Source of the DNA: Candidatus Tiddalikarchaeum anstoanum
Lineage (GTDB): Archaea > Nanobdellota > Nanobdellia > Tiddalikarchaeales > Tiddalikarchaeaceae
Assembly (NCBI GenBank): GCA_902385255.1
Contig: CABMEV010000003.1
Coordinates: forward strand, 1-64,000
Direction of reading: 5' to 3'
DNA length: 64,000 nucleotides
In this document: one piece after another, positions 44,272 to 54,594 of the stretch
Numbering within the stretch: position 1 is the first letter of the stretch
Layout: the number at the start of each line of letters is the position of its first letter
Notes under the pieces: model-generated
The model's database searches: none
The model's input: only the letters and a program-made list of their open reading frames with translations
What the model was told of the DNA's origin: nothing
Made by a program: the position numbers and the translations under genes

Positions 44272-45141
44272 ATGAAGGAACTAGTAGCTGTACTAAGGAA
44301 GAAGGATATTAACGAATTAGGTGATTTTTGCATAAGCAATAAAGTAGCAGGCAGTACTCCAATCTCTGAAGTTGTCCCATCAATATTCAAGACAATTGAT
44401 GAGTACAAGAATTTCCTGCGCGACTTCGCCATCAAGAATGCGAGCAAGAGAATAAAGAAAGAGTTAAACGTTGATGATGAGATAAGCGTGTACTCAGACT
44501 TCGCTGACGTGGTTGATGAGTTAATAAATTCATGGTTTGAAAGAGTGTTTGAACTTTTCACGATTTACTATCCTGAAGCTAGTTTGAAAGTGCAGGAGTT
44601 GCCGCAGTTTTTGAAACTTGAAAAATTAGACAGGTCGACTATTGCCGCGATGTTTAAGGTCAATCCTGAAAGTATGGGTATAGAGTTCGAACAGAAAGAT
44701 GTGAAATTATTAGACGAGGCAATAAAAGTTTTGAAATCATTAAACGGGCAGAAAGACGACTTCGGTAAAAGGGTTGAGGAATTAGTAAATAAGAGAGCGC
44801 CAAATACGGCTATAGTCGCGTCGCCATTAATTGCAGGAAAACTAATCAGTATGGCTGGCGGACTTCACAGGTTAGCATTAATGCCAAGCTCCACGATTCA
44901 GGTAATCGGAGCAGAGAAAGCATTGTTCAGGCATCTTAGGGGAAAAGCAAAACCTCCAAAGCACGGCATAATATCACAATCACCTATTGTTGCAACAACA
45001 CCTCTTAAGCATAAAGGTAAAATGGCTAGGGCGCTTGCAAGCAAGATAAGCATAGCTGCAAAAGTTGACTACTTCAAAGGCTCCATGATAGGAGATAAGT
45101 TAGTCAAAGAGTTGGAAGCAAAAAGGAGCAGGTTAAGATGA
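44272..45141 (+). CDS. nop5: Nop5/Nop56-58 C/D box RNP core protein
   Basis: The conserved NOP domain is clear: NTAIVASPLIAGKLISMAGG, HRLALMPSSTIQVIGAEKAL and KPPKHGIISQSP. The N-terminal fibrillarin-binding domain and coiled coil are in the first 150 residues. Together with fibrillarin and L7Ae it forms the RNP that 2'-O-methylates rRNA. Length 289 is short but includes the full core. It overlaps flpA by four bases (ATGA). Confidence 0.93.
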   Translation: MKELVAVLRKKDINELGDFCISNKVAGSTPISEVVPSIFKTIDEYKNFLRDFAIKNASKRIKKELNVDDEISVYSDFADVVDELINSWFERVFELFTIYYPEASLKVQELPQFLKLEKLDRSTIAAMFKVNPESMGIEFEQKDVKLLDEAIKVLKSLNGQKDDFGKRVEELVNKRAPNTAIVASPLIAGKLISMAGGLHRLALMPSSTIQVIGAEKALFRHLRGKAKPPKHGIISQSPIVATTPLKHKGKMARALASKISIAAKVDYFKGSMIGDKLVKELEAKRSRLR

Positions 45142-45782
45142 ATAGTTCAAAATATTTCGGAGTATACCAGAAGGGAAAAAGTCTCTACACTAAAAGCTTG
45201 GTTAAAGGACAAGTAGTGTACGGCGAAACAATTGACGGCGAGTTCAGAGAATGGGTTGCTAAACGAAGCAAGTTAGGTGCTGCATTAATGAACGGACTTA
45301 AGTTATTCCCATTCAAAGAGGATACAATCACTTTATATCTTGGTGCGAGCAGCGGAACTACTTGCAGCCATTTAAGCGATATCTGCACTAAAGGAATGAT
45401 TTTCGGAGTCGAATTAGCCCCGAGGATTTTCTACAAATTCGTAGAACTTGCAAAGACGAGGCCTAATCTTTACCCTATACTTGAAAGCGCGAACGACGTT
45501 GAAAAATACGCTTATGTCCCTCCTGCTGACGTAGTATTCCAGGATATCAGCCAGAAAGATCAGGTAAGGCTTTTTATCAAAAACTGCGAAGTGTTCCTTA
45601 AAAAAGAGGGATATGGCATATTGGCGGTAAAGTCAAGGAGCATAGATGTCACAAAACCCCCAATTAAGATATTCAACCAGGTAAGACAAGAGTTAAGCCA
45701 GAAGTATGAAATCGTAGACGAGAAGAGGCTTGAACCTTTTGAGAAGGACCACGTATTATTCTTAATTAAGAAGAAAAAGTAA
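45138..45782 (+). CDS. flpA: Fibrillarin-like rRNA 2'-O-methyltransferase
   Basis: The SAM-binding and catalytic regions are intact: YLGASSGTTCSHLSDIC, GMIFGVELAPRIFYKFVEL, PADVVFQDISQKDQ and GYGILAVKSRSIDV (K-D-K-H set). It is the methyltransferase subunit of the C/D box guide RNP with Nop5 encoded immediately upstream. Length 214 is normal. The two genes form an operon. Confidence 0.95.
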   Translation: MNSSKYFGVYQKGKSLYTKSLVKGQVVYGETIDGEFREWVAKRSKLGAALMNGLKLFPFKEDTITLYLGASSGTTCSHLSDICTKGMIFGVELAPRIFYKFVELAKTRPNLYPILESANDVEKYAYVPPADVVFQDISQKDQVRLFIKNCEVFLKKEGYGILAVKSRSIDVTKPPIKIFNQVRQELSQKYEIVDEKRLEPFEKDHVLFLIKKKK

Positions 45783-45785
45783 AAT

Positions 45786-45793
45786 TTTATAAA
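45786..45793 (+). promoter_or_regulatory. TATA box of the 45819 gene
   Basis: TTTATAAA lies 33 bases before the ATG at 45819, supporting that start over the in-frame TTG at 45804. Confidence 0.5.
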
Positions 45794-45818
45794 AAGAATA
45801 TTTTTGCTCATTTTAAGT

Positions 45819-46325
45819 ATGAGTAAAAAATTTATTGTTATGCCTGGCAGTATATACTCTTCGCTTGACGCATTCACTAATCTTTGCGAGAACACTCAGG
45901 GAGTGCTTTTCTATAAGACGTATAAGACGTCCAAAGGGAACTTGTTTATTGCATCCTACTACGTTACGGGAACTGGAGAACAACAAAACGCGTTAAGGAA
46001 GGATGTTGTTGAAAAATTTTTGTCAATCAAAAAAGAATATAAGACATTAAACTTTCAGACTCATACGATTGAAACATTTAAGAAACATTACAAGGATTAT
46101 GAATCATTCGTAGACACGTTAGACAGCCAGTTAATATTCGCCCCGAAACAAACAGTGAAACTGCTTGGCAAGGAAGACAGTGCAGACCCTTACTCATTTT
46201 TCATAGATGATAACTTAATGTTGCAGATTGAAAATTGGAATCTTTCAAAGACTAATAATTGGAAGAAGCATTATAATAAAATCAATGACTTCCTGGCTGA
46301 AACAGAAGCAGTAATCCTGCTCTGA
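45819..46325 (+). CDS. Hypothetical protein, possibly JAB/MPN-related
   Basis: The 168-residue product starts with MSKKFIVMPGSIYSSLDAF, followed by CENTQGVLFYKTYKTSKG and a helix leading to LNFQTHTIETFKKHY. The order of strand, Glu-containing helix end and a T-H-T region recalls the JAB/MPN fold, but the second metal histidine is missing, so any such enzyme would be inactive. The resemblance is faint. It stands between flpA and the thermosome. Confidence 0.4.
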   Translation: MSKKFIVMPGSIYSSLDAFTNLCENTQGVLFYKTYKTSKGNLFIASYYVTGTGEQQNALRKDVVEKFLSIKKEYKTLNFQTHTIETFKKHYKDYESFVDTLDSQLIFAPKQTVKLLGKEDSADPYSFFIDDNLMLQIENWNLSKTNNWKKHYNKINDFLAETEAVILL

Positions 46326-46387
46326 TAAGTATTAGGGGAATTTCTTATAATAACCTTTTTAAACCGCTTTGATATCCTTATCATTAA

Positions 46388-46401
46388 ATTTAAGGGGGTA
46401 T
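46388..46401 (+). promoter_or_regulatory. Leader element before the thermosome gene, shared with pcn
   Basis: ATTTAAGGGGGTAT is identical to the element before pcn (minus strand 42401-42414). GGGGGT lies 11 bases before the ATG and can act as ribosome-binding site. Confidence 0.45.
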
Positions 46402-46410
46402 TAAATTAAT

Positions 46411-48057
46411 ATGGGAAACGTTCAACCTATTTTTATCTTGCCTGAGGGTTATAAAAGAAACAGCGGCCGTGACGCCCAAAGGAATAATATTGCAGCAGCG
46501 ATAGCTGTTGCTGAAACTGTGAGAACTACTCTTGGTCCAAAGGGTATGGATAAGATGTTAGTTGACAATCTTGGTGATATCGTAATCACTAATGATGGTG
46601 TAACAATTCTTGAAGAGATGCAGATTGACCACCCTGCAGCTAAGATGCTTGTTGAAGTTGCAAAGACGCAGGAGCAGGAAGTCGGAGACGGAACAACAAC
46701 ATCCGCAATTTTATCAGGCGAGTTTTTGAAGAAAGCTGACGAGTTATTGGATAAGAATATCCATCCTACAGTTATAGCAAACGGTTACAGGATGGCTTGC
46801 TCTAAAGCTCTTGAAATACTGAAAGAGTTCGCTGAGAAGATACCAATCAATGATAAGAAGCTTCTTGAAAAGATTGCAATAACCGCGATGACTGGAAAGA
46901 GTGCAGAGATGGCGCGTGATGTCATTGCAAAAATGTTAGTTGAAGCGATAGGTAATATTACTGAATTTAACGAAGGCCGTGTTACTATAGACCGTGATGC
47001 GTTAAAGATTGAGAAGAAGACTGGAGGAAGTGTTAACGAGAGCCAATTAATTAAGGGAGTAATAATTGACAAGGAAAGGGTTCATACTGATATGCCTAGA
47101 CGTGTTGAAAACGCCAAAATATTAGTATTAGATGCAGCTCTTGAAGTGAAGGATACAGAGAATGACACTCAGATTCGAATCAATTCTCCTGACCAGTTGC
47201 AGGCTTTCATGGATCAGGAAGAGCGCATGATTAAGATGATGACTGAGAAAGTTATAGCAACAGGCTGCAATGTATTATTCTGCGAGAAGGGAATTGATGA
47301 TGTTGTGCAGCACATGCTGGCAAAGGCTGGAATTTACGCTGCGCGCAGAGTGAAGAGGAGTGATATTGAAAAATTATCCAAAGCTACGGGTGCGAAGATA
47401 GTGAGCGACGTTAAAGAAGCGGTGAAAGCTGATTTAGGATTCGCCGGAATAGTTGAGCAGGAAAAAGTCGGCGGAGAAGAGATGACTTTCGTGAAAGAGT
47501 GCAAGCATCCAAAAAGCGTGACATTGCTTGTCAGGGGCGGAGGCGAGCACGTAATTGACGAAGTGGAAAGAGCTATGACTGACGCGATAGGTGATATTAT
47601 CAGTGTTATAAAAGATGACGGCTACATAGTCGCAGGCGGAGGAAGCCCTGAGATAGAGCTTGGTAAACGATTGTTAAAGTACAGTGAAAGCTTGAAGGGA
47701 AGAGAGCAATTAGCAGTGAAGTCTTTTGCTGAATCATTGGAAGTAATACCTAGAACTTTGGCTGAGAATGCAGGACTCGACCCTATAGATGTCATTGTTG
47801 CTATGAAGCAGAGGCATGATGAGAAGGATGGAATATCTTTCGGACTTTCATCATTCGACGGCAAAATCAAGGATATGAAAGAGATGGGTGTTATCGAGCC
47901 TTTAAGGATTAAGACTCAGGCTATAACTAGCGCGACTGAAGCTGCAATTATGATACTAAGGATTGATGATGTTATAGCTGCAGGTAAAAGGTCAGGTCCG
48001 GAGATGCCTCAGATGCCTCCTGGTGGCGGAATGCCTCCTGGTATGGGAGAGATGTAA
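46411..48057 (+). CDS. ths: Thermosome (group II chaperonin) subunit
   Basis: All chaperonin motifs are present: [42 protein letters not shown] and [15 protein letters not shown]. The C-terminal tail ends in a Met/Gly/Pro repeat ([17 protein letters not shown]), which lines the folding chamber. It refolds cytosolic proteins using ATP. Only one subunit gene is in the window. The length (548) is ordinary. Confidence 0.97.
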   Translation: MGNVQPIFILPEGYKRNSGRDAQRNNIAAAIAVAETVRTTLGPKGMDKMLVDNLGDIVITNDGVTILEEMQIDHPAAKMLVEVAKTQEQEVGDGTTTSAILSGEFLKKADELLDKNIHPTVIANGYRMACSKALEILKEFAEKIPINDKKLLEKIAITAMTGKSAEMARDVIAKMLVEAIGNITEFNEGRVTIDRDALKIEKKTGGSVNESQLIKGVIIDKERVHTDMPRRVENAKILVLDAALEVKDTENDTQIRINSPDQLQAFMDQEERMIKMMTEKVIATGCNVLFCEKGIDDVVQHMLAKAGIYAARRVKRSDIEKLSKATGAKIVSDVKEAVKADLGFAGIVEQEKVGGEEMTFVKECKHPKSVTLLVRGGGEHVIDEVERAMTDAIGDIISVIKDDGYIVAGGGSPEIELGKRLLKYSESLKGREQLAVKSFAESLEVIPRTLAENAGLDPIDVIVAMKQRHDEKDGISFGLSSFDGKIKDMKEMGVIEPLRIKTQAITSATEAAIMILRIDDVIAAGKRSGPEMPQMPPGGGMPPGMGEM

Positions 48058-48081
48058 AAAAAAGTAGGCATAAAAAGATTA

Positions 48082-48114
48082 TTTTTTTTTATTTTTAGTT
48101 TTTTTTTTATTTTT
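48082..48114 (+). terminator. T-rich terminator after the thermosome
   Basis: Four T-runs lie between 48082 and 48114, the two longest of nine and ten T, shortly after the stop codon. They are the strongest U-tract in the window and mark the boundary before the pilus-related locus. Confidence 0.55.
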
Positions 48115-48190
48115 CCGGTTTAAAATTCGTTTTTTTCAGCTTTTTATGACTAATAAATTATATAAATTGTCGTTGTTGTTCTTTTTAAAT

Positions 48191-48742
48191 ATGGCTGGGG
48201 AGAATTCTTTACCGATTAAGAAGGAGAGGGATGAACTTAAGGGTTTGCGCCTTCAGGTTTCGGCTTTGAAGAAGAGTATTGAGGATTCTACTTATGCCAA
48301 GTTTGAGAATAATGTTGAAGATTTGAATGAGCAGCTTACTAAGATGATTAGTATTAATATTACTTTGCAGTCTAAGATGACTGAGTTATTAATCAAGGTT
48401 ACTGATCTTATCCGCGAGAATAGGGAGTTAATAGGTCTTCTTGAGGAGGCTAGTTCTTCTGAGGGTCAGGCTGGTGGCCAGGGTGAGGATACGATGGGCA
48501 GCGTGTTATTGGAGTTGAAGAAGATTAATAAGAATACTTTTTTAATGGGTGAATCTTTTAAGGATTTAGACGGTTATATTAAGAAGATGTATACTAAGGG
48601 CTTGTTGAGCAAGGCTATTGGCGATAAAGTGGGTTTTAATGAGGAGCCTGTTGATGATAAGAGTTTAAGTCTTGATACTGAGGATTTAGGTGGTGGTGAT
48701 GGTGAGGATAGGGAGGAGGGTGGTAAGGTTAATGAATTGTAA
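48191..48742 (+). CDS. Coiled-coil protein at the head of the pilus locus
   Basis: I start at the ATG at 48191 (MAGENSLPIKKERDEL) since a TATA-like TATATAAA region lies about 33 bases before it; the frame extends to 48146. Residues 20-100 form heptad-rich helix (LQVSALKKSIEDS, NVEDLNEQLTKMISIN), followed by a Gly/Gln linker, another helical part, and an acidic Gly-rich tail. No membrane segment. The position before a pilin and the build recall the archaellum accessory proteins FlaC/D/E, but no motif proves it. The gene overlaps the next by 11 bases. Confidence 0.55.
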   Translation: MAGENSLPIKKERDELKGLRLQVSALKKSIEDSTYAKFENNVEDLNEQLTKMISINITLQSKMTELLIKVTDLIRENRELIGLLEEASSSEGQAGGQGEDTMGSVLLELKKINKNTFLMGESFKDLDGYIKKMYTKGLLSKAIGDKVGFNEEPVDDKSLSLDTEDLGGGDGEDREEGGKVNEL

Positions 48743-49187
48743 GGCTATTACTCCTGTTATTTCTGTTATTTTGTTGATGCTTATTACTGTCATAGTTGCT
48801 GGAAGCGCTTATTTTTGGATGACTAATATTCAGACCCAGCTTCAGGGTGATGTTGAGAGTAATTTGGAGAGTGGTTTTGCTTCTGATTTGTCTAAGTTCA
48901 CTATTGCTAGCACTAAGTGCGAGGCTACTTCTAATAATATTACTCTTATTTTGATGAATACTGGCAGTGTTAATATTGAGAGTGGTAGTGTTGTTGTAAC
49001 TTTGACTAATACGAATGGCGCGGTTTTGGATATTATTTCATTTCCTGGTTTTAATGGCATTAATACTGGTGAATTAACTACTCTTAAGGTTACTATGGCT
49101 TATGATTTAATTAATGGCAAGACTTATTCTGTCCGTGCGACTTTGCCTAACGGCAAGGCCCAGAGCGATTCCTGCCTGACAGAATAA
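48732..49187 (+). CDS. Type IV pilin-like protein (archaeal pilin N-terminal type)
   Basis: The ATG at 48732 gives MNCKAITPVISVILLMLITV, matching archaeal pilins, which usually read (K/R)A(V/I)(S/T)PVI followed by a hydrophobic stalk. The 151-residue product has a beta-rich C-terminal domain (ATSNNITLILMNTGSVNIES) and two cysteines likely to pair (TKCEATS and SDSCLTE). It would be processed by a prepilin peptidase and assembled outside. The strong purine-rich stretch GGAGGAGGGTGGT before it may be its ribosome site. Confidence 0.75.
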   Translation: MNCKAITPVISVILLMLITVIVAGSAYFWMTNIQTQLQGDVESNLESGFASDLSKFTIASTKCEATSNNITLILMNTGSVNIESGSVVVTLTNTNGAVLDIISFPGFNGINTGELTTLKVTMAYDLINGKTYSVRATLPNGKAQSDSCLTE

Positions 49188-49256
49188 AAAACGTAATAGA
49201 AAAGTAAGAATTAAAAACACAGAAGCACTCAAAATATAGTAATTAAGTGGTAGATT

Positions 49257-51449
49257 ATGGCTGAAGTTTCTAAAGAAGACCTAGTAGAAAATGAAAAGAA
49301 TAATAGAGTTATTGTAGAAGAAGCTAAAAAAGCATTTGATAAAGGAGATTATGATATAGCTAAATCCAAGTTCAAAGAGTCATCAGAAATTTGCAAAGAA
49401 ATGGCTGCATATGAGGCAAAAGGTGAATTACAAGGTGTAGGCAAAGACTGGCAAAACGGAATAAAATACGCCGAGGATATGATTAGTAAGATTGAAGCAG
49501 AAGAAAAAACTGAGGGTGAAGAAGAAGAAATAGAAGGAAAAATTAAGAATATGGAAAGTGAACCTGAATCTGAGGAAACAGAAGAAGAAGTTGACAAGGA
49601 TGAAGCAGAAGTTAAAAATACCGTTGAAGAATTAGATACTGAATTAGAAGGATTTATTCCTGCAATTAAAGATGTTTATGATAAAGGTCCTGATGAACTT
49701 GATAAGTTTAGAGATTATATTATTAACAGCAAAGTTGGTACGATTTCTGAAAGTGTGAATAAAAAATTTGAAATTTTAAAACAAGAACTTGATAATTTGC
49801 AAAAAAGTTTTGAAAAGGAAAATGATGATTTTAATAAAGACAAGACTGAACTTGAAGAACTTTCAAATTTAATTAAACGACATGATGATAAAATTAAAAC
49901 ATTAGGAACTGCTAAAGATGAGGATACTAAGGAATTAAATGAAGAAAAATCCAAACTTAAAGATAAAGAAGACAAATTTAAGAAAAGAAGTGATGACTTG
50001 GCCGCTTCTAAAAAGAATCTTGCTGAAAAACAAAGAACTTTTGACGCTTTTGATTCTGCATTAGCAGTTGATTTTAAGCAGTTTAAAGACGCATTACCTA
50101 AGGAAGATTTAGATTACTATAATTATTTATTCTTTTTACTCGCGGAAAAATTAACGTTCCCTCAAAGGACGCATACGTTCTTAATGGGTGCTGAAAATGA
50201 AGCGATGAATGCCAAAAAACAGGAATTATCCAAGTTTGGTCAGGCTATTAATGCCATTTCAAATATATTTAGTAATAATGTCGAGTTATTATGTAATGAC
50301 ACTTTGAAGCCTAATGACCTTATTTCAAAGTTAGGATTAACTAATTTTATTGAAACAAAAGTGAAGGGCAGAAAACTTATTGAAAACTTATTTTTAAACG
50401 AGGCTGGCGAGTTTGATAAAGCCAAGTTTGACACCTTGCATAATGATTTATTAAATATAGCGCAAAGAGTTGAGAAAGCAAATAAGTCTCCTGTTTATGC
50501 GAGATTAATGCATTTTTATCAGAACCTGATGGTGTTATATGATGAAATCTTGGTTGAAAATATTCAAAATACAGAAATACACGAATACATAGAACAAAAA
50601 TTAGGAGAACAGGGAGATGAAACATCTATTTTCGGATTATACTATAAATATGCAGAATATTATAATTATACTCAGAAAATAATTGACTTCGTAAAAGAAG
50701 AAGGAAAGTGGTTCAGCGAAACATTCAAAGAGTTCCAAAAAAACTTCAAAGTATTCAATAATTTAATACCTAATTTTGATTTGATAGCTGATTATATGAT
50801 GGGTATAATACAACTTAAAAAAGGATGGAAAAAGGATTTTAATGAATTAGCATCAGAACTTGATAAATCAATAAAAGAAAGTGAAAAAGAAGGACTTAAA
50901 ATTAATTATGAAAAAGCAGGACTTGACTTTTCAGAAACTCCTGAAACAGAAACGCAAATCATAAGAGATACTATAGGCAAACAAACTAAGAATCCTAACT
51001 GGACTTTTTTCTCTAAAGATGATTTAGAAATACTTAACCGATTATACACTAATCTTAATGACTTTGAAGAAAACCTTACTAAGTTAATAGAAGAAATAAG
51101 TTCTTTTGACGAAGATGAGACAGAGGATATAGAAAAAGATGCATTTGAAGACCTGCTTGGTACTTTCAATCTGACATTTAAGCCATTCTCAGCTGTGTAT
51201 GCTGACTTTAAAGTGTTAATGAATATTCTCCCTAAAAATATCACTGCTTTTAACGAGTTCATTGATATATTCATCCTATATTATGGGGATAATAATAAGA
51301 TAAGCAGCCTAATACTTGATAATACTAATAATAATATAATAAATTCATTAAAATTAACCAAGACAAACACGGATAATAAAATAATTGACGAATTGAAAAA
51401 TGATATAGACGCTATGATTAGCGTTAAGGAATTTGATAAATTGTGGTGA
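49257..51449 (+). CDS. Large helical protein with TPR-like N-terminus, 730 residues
   Basis: The first 65 residues resemble a TPR-type helix pair (EEAKKAFDKGDYDIAKSKFK). An acidic stretch (about 80-120, Glu-rich) and a long coiled coil with LxxL/K/E heptads follow (FEILKQELDNLQKSFEKEND and KSKLKDKEDKFKKRSDDLAA). The C-terminal half is all-helical, aromatic-rich. No signal or membrane helix, so it is cytoplasmic. The next gene starts six bases after. No known family. Confidence 0.65.
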   Translation: MAEVSKEDLVENEKNNRVIVEEAKKAFDKGDYDIAKSKFKESSEICKEMAAYEAKGELQGVGKDWQNGIKYAEDMISKIEAEEKTEGEEEEIEGKIKNMESEPESEETEEEVDKDEAEVKNTVEELDTELEGFIPAIKDVYDKGPDELDKFRDYIINSKVGTISESVNKKFEILKQELDNLQKSFEKENDDFNKDKTELEELSNLIKRHDDKIKTLGTAKDEDTKELNEEKSKLKDKEDKFKKRSDDLAASKKNLAEKQRTFDAFDSALAVDFKQFKDALPKEDLDYYNYLFFLLAEKLTFPQRTHTFLMGAENEAMNAKKQELSKFGQAINAISNIFSNNVELLCNDTLKPNDLISKLGLTNFIETKVKGRKLIENLFLNEAGEFDKAKFDTLHNDLLNIAQRVEKANKSPVYARLMHFYQNLMVLYDEILVENIQNTEIHEYIEQKLGEQGDETSIFGLYYKYAEYYNYTQKIIDFVKEEGKWFSETFKEFQKNFKVFNNLIPNFDLIADYMMGIIQLKKGWKKDFNELASELDKSIKESEKEGLKINYEKAGLDFSETPETETQIIRDTIGKQTKNPNWTFFSKDDLEILNRLYTNLNDFEENLTKLIEEISSFDEDETEDIEKDAFEDLLGTFNLTFKPFSAVYADFKVLMNILPKNITAFNEFIDIFILYYGDNNKISSLILDNTNNNIINSLKLTKTNTDNKIIDELKNDIDAMISVKEFDKLW

Positions 51450-51454
51450 AATAA

Positions 51455-54055
51455 ATGGATAAAGAAAAAAAATTGAAAGAATGCTTTACGAACCTGTTAG
51501 AATTAGATAAAAGGATGATTAATTTCTTAACAAATGAGAAAGGGGTCGTTTACTTAATAACTAAAGCATTTATGGATCCATATTCATTCTTAAAGGAAAT
51601 AGGCAGTGAAATAGTAGATTACAGTCAAATTTGGAAGAAAATTAATCAAATATTGAATGATGACTATTATTCAGAAATAGCAAAATATGACGAATGGGCA
51701 AATGAGCTGAAAATATTTGCAAAAAAGATTTCAACATTTAAATCATTCAACCTGGATAAAATAGGAAGTAAGTTAGAGTCAGTAAGCAAAAACTTATATA
51801 GTGAACAATTAAAAGCAATTAGCAACGCATTCAACGAATTAGCCAATATTACCACTAAGGAACAATTACAAGGCGAAAAAGATAAAAATACAGAGATAAC
51901 AACGCAGAAGAAAGAAATAGAAAAACAAATAAACGATTTAGCTGCAGCGTTTAACAATAATACTAAAATGATAAAAGAGATTATCACTGATTACGAAGCG
52001 GGATTAAATGACAGATATAAACCTAAAAAGAGCGGCAAAGACACAAGTAAAGAAGTACGTGAACAAAAACTAAATGACTTAAAAGAAGCTTCTGCAGATT
52101 TATTAAATGAGACAAAATCAGATGTTAAGTTGCCTAAACAATTATGGGATAGTTTTACACACTTTAACTTCAACAGTTACTATTCAGTATATTCTCTGTA
52201 TTATGATCTGCAAATCTTACTAAATTCAAATAAGGATTACTCAACACTTTTAACTAATTTAATAGAACTGAGAAAAGAATTTAAAACAGTAGAAGTTTCT
52301 TCAACGGCAAAAACCGAAAAAACATTATATTCTATCTTTTCATTAATTGGAAAAGTTAATTTTAACACATTAAGAGATGAATTATCCGGCCTTGACAGCA
52401 CTAATAAGATTACAGAAAAACTTGAAACAGTATTTGACTGCGCAGAAAAATTAACCGACCCATCATCGGTGTATAATACTCCCAGCGAGTTCTTAATTGA
52501 AGATTTGGCTAAAATTAAGTTAAGCGATAACAAAACTGAAATAGATTTTGGTCCAGCAAACTTCCCTAAAAAACTAAAAGAAACCCAGAAATTATTAAGG
52601 GATTTAATTAAAACTGATTTTTATGAACTTTTGAGCGCTTTTATAAATAAAGAAGAAGATATTGAAAAAACTGAAGCAATTAAATTAATAGAAAGTCTAA
52701 AATCATTCATAAACGTAATGAAGCTATTATTTGAAGGTACTGACGTGAATAAGGATACTCTTTCGGCTACTGCATTAACTAATGTGATTGAAAATTATGA
52801 AAAGATAATCGCAGACCCTGTTATTAAATACTTACTCCTCGTTTGCTATGAACTGAATGATGAAAATATACGCAACTCTGGAAAAGAATTTATGAATATC
52901 ATAAATAACGGCTTTAAACCGTATGGCATGCAAAATCCTGGATTTTTTAAGACTGATTTCTTGACTATTTCAATATCAGGTGAGGATAAAGTATTAATTG
53001 CAAGATCAAAAATTGAAAAAGCAGCAGAAGAAATAAATAAACAATTAAAAGGAATAAAGATAAATAATATCCTTGATGCATTGAAAGAAGTTAAAGATAA
53101 AGTTGATGAGATAAAAACAAAAAAAGATGAATTATTTAATTTGTTTGGTACAACAGATATAGCAAATCCTGTAATTATACATCTAAAGCTCCAAGAATAT
53201 AATTATAAAGAAATTGAAACTTCAATAGAGCCATTCCGTACTCAGACAATAGCCAAGCTTGACGTTTTCTGTACTGATATTGGTTTTCTTTTATTTAAAG
53301 TTTTATTAGCGGGTTTTGACCCTGATTCAATAGATGAAGAGATTGATATTAACAGTAGCGAGGATATTCCAACAGAACTTCTTAAAAAAAGTGCGGAATC
53401 AACAAATGGAATTATCAAATACTTAATAGATTGTTTTTGCATACTTAGTGGTATAATATTTAACTTGATGGAACAATTTGAGTACAACCAATCTTCAAAA
53501 AGAAGTTTATTCAATGACTACATTGATGCAATAAGAAGCAGCGTGAAAAGTGCTTCAGAAAAAGAAAAGTTTAATAAACTTAACACAGCAGTCACTAATT
53601 TTTCAAATGAGTTAGGAATTTTAATAAAATCAATCGGACAAATTAAAAATAATCTAAAAATTAATAAAAAAAATATAACTCAAATTAAAGATACATATGA
53701 AGACACTATGTTAGAGAAGAAGAGAATAATCTTCTCAAAAGATATGGATAAATTAAAAGACTATTTTGATAATGGTAATGTTAATGTAACTACCCTTTAT
53801 GACAAAAAAAAGTATACTTCCTGCATCAGCGATTATGGTTCTGCATTAAGTCTTTTTAAGAGCATATTAAAAGATGTCAATAAAACAATTCCAGATTTGG
53901 TGCAACTTCAAGAATTAGCTAAATATGTATACACTTTAATTATTGATGATGGAAAAGGTGAAAATGGGTTAGGTTTATTTAAGGTTACATGCAGGGTTTT
54001 AAAGCAGTTAAGAGATATAATAACGAATATGTCCATATCCTCATCCAAATCCTGA
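51455..54055 (+). CDS. Large helical protein, 866 residues
   Basis: The product is soluble and helical throughout, rich in Lys, Asn, Ile, Leu and Glu, with low proline. It starts MDKEKKLKECFTNLLELDKR and has coiled-coil stretches such as EITTQKKEIEKQINDLAAAF. It follows the previous gene after five bases, so both are made from one transcript and probably work together. No conserved enzyme motif can be found. The AT-rich codon use (many AAA, AAT, ATA) is like its neighbour. Confidence 0.62.
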   Translation: MDKEKKLKECFTNLLELDKRMINFLTNEKGVVYLITKAFMDPYSFLKEIGSEIVDYSQIWKKINQILNDDYYSEIAKYDEWANELKIFAKKISTFKSFNLDKIGSKLESVSKNLYSEQLKAISNAFNELANITTKEQLQGEKDKNTEITTQKKEIEKQINDLAAAFNNNTKMIKEIITDYEAGLNDRYKPKKSGKDTSKEVREQKLNDLKEASADLLNETKSDVKLPKQLWDSFTHFNFNSYYSVYSLYYDLQILLNSNKDYSTLLTNLIELRKEFKTVEVSSTAKTEKTLYSIFSLIGKVNFNTLRDELSGLDSTNKITEKLETVFDCAEKLTDPSSVYNTPSEFLIEDLAKIKLSDNKTEIDFGPANFPKKLKETQKLLRDLIKTDFYELLSAFINKEEDIEKTEAIKLIESLKSFINVMKLLFEGTDVNKDTLSATALTNVIENYEKIIADPVIKYLLLVCYELNDENIRNSGKEFMNIINNGFKPYGMQNPGFFKTDFLTISISGEDKVLIARSKIEKAAEEINKQLKGIKINNILDALKEVKDKVDEIKTKKDELFNLFGTTDIANPVIIHLKLQEYNYKEIETSIEPFRTQTIAKLDVFCTDIGFLLFKVLLAGFDPDSIDEEIDINSSEDIPTELLKKSAESTNGIIKYLIDCFCILSGIIFNLMEQFEYNQSSKRSLFNDYIDAIRSSVKSASEKEKFNKLNTAVTNFSNELGILIKSIGQIKNNLKINKKNITQIKDTYEDTMLEKKRIIFSKDMDKLKDYFDNGNVNVTTLYDKKKYTSCISDYGSALSLFKSILKDVNKTIPDLVQLQELAKYVYTLIIDDGKGENGLGLFKVTCRVLKQLRDIITNMSISSSKS

Positions 54056-54104
54056 AAAAAAGATAAGTTTTTTAAATACGAATTCTTAGAAATACTTAGT
54101 ATAA

Positions 54105-54110
54105 GGAGGT
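54105..54110 (+). promoter_or_regulatory. Shine-Dalgarno before the 54119 gene
   Basis: GGAGGT lies eight bases before the ATG at 54119, a canonical archaeal ribosome site, in a locus where many other genes lack one. Confidence 0.6.
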
Positions 54111-54118
54111 TAAAATAT

Positions 54119-54547
54119 ATGGCATCAACACTTGTTGAAAGTATCTCAAACAGTACACTTGATAATAGAAAATCATTAGAATCCTTAGATGAAAGGATAA
54201 AACAACTTTCTGGACAATTTTCTAGAGAAAATGCAAAAGAAACATATGAACTTTTAGGATTTATTGTATTAGCAAATAGTTATGGCATCTCATGTAGCAA
54301 TCCAAATAGATTCAAATTTATTAGTAAATATGATGGATTTGGTATAGGTGGACGATTAGATGAACACGCAGGAACTATGAATGTTGTATTTACTGATAAA
54401 AAATTAAAACCTGGTTCATACAGTTCTACCATGTCAGAACTTAATACTAAAACATTACCTAAGATTAAAGAATGGTGGTACGCAGAGAAAGACCTTAACC
54501 AGAATGTAGACAGCAATTTCAAATACTGGAAAATAAAAATAATTTAA
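54119..54547 (+). CDS. Hypothetical protein, 142 residues
   Basis: A helical N-terminal half (STLVESISNSTLDNRKSLES) leads to a beta-type domain (FKFISKYDGFGIGGRLDEHA and MNVVFTDKKLKPGSYSS). No membrane segment. No family recognised. It has its own strong ribosome site and is placed between the long helical proteins and the tail-anchored protein. Confidence 0.55.
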   Translation: MASTLVESISNSTLDNRKSLESLDERIKQLSGQFSRENAKETYELLGFIVLANSYGISCSNPNRFKFISKYDGFGIGGRLDEHAGTMNVVFTDKKLKPGSYSSTMSELNTKTLPKIKEWWYAEKDLNQNVDSNFKYWKIKII

Positions 54548-54594
54548 AAATAAGAAGAATTTAAAAATAACCACTTCGTTTTATATTTTTAACT

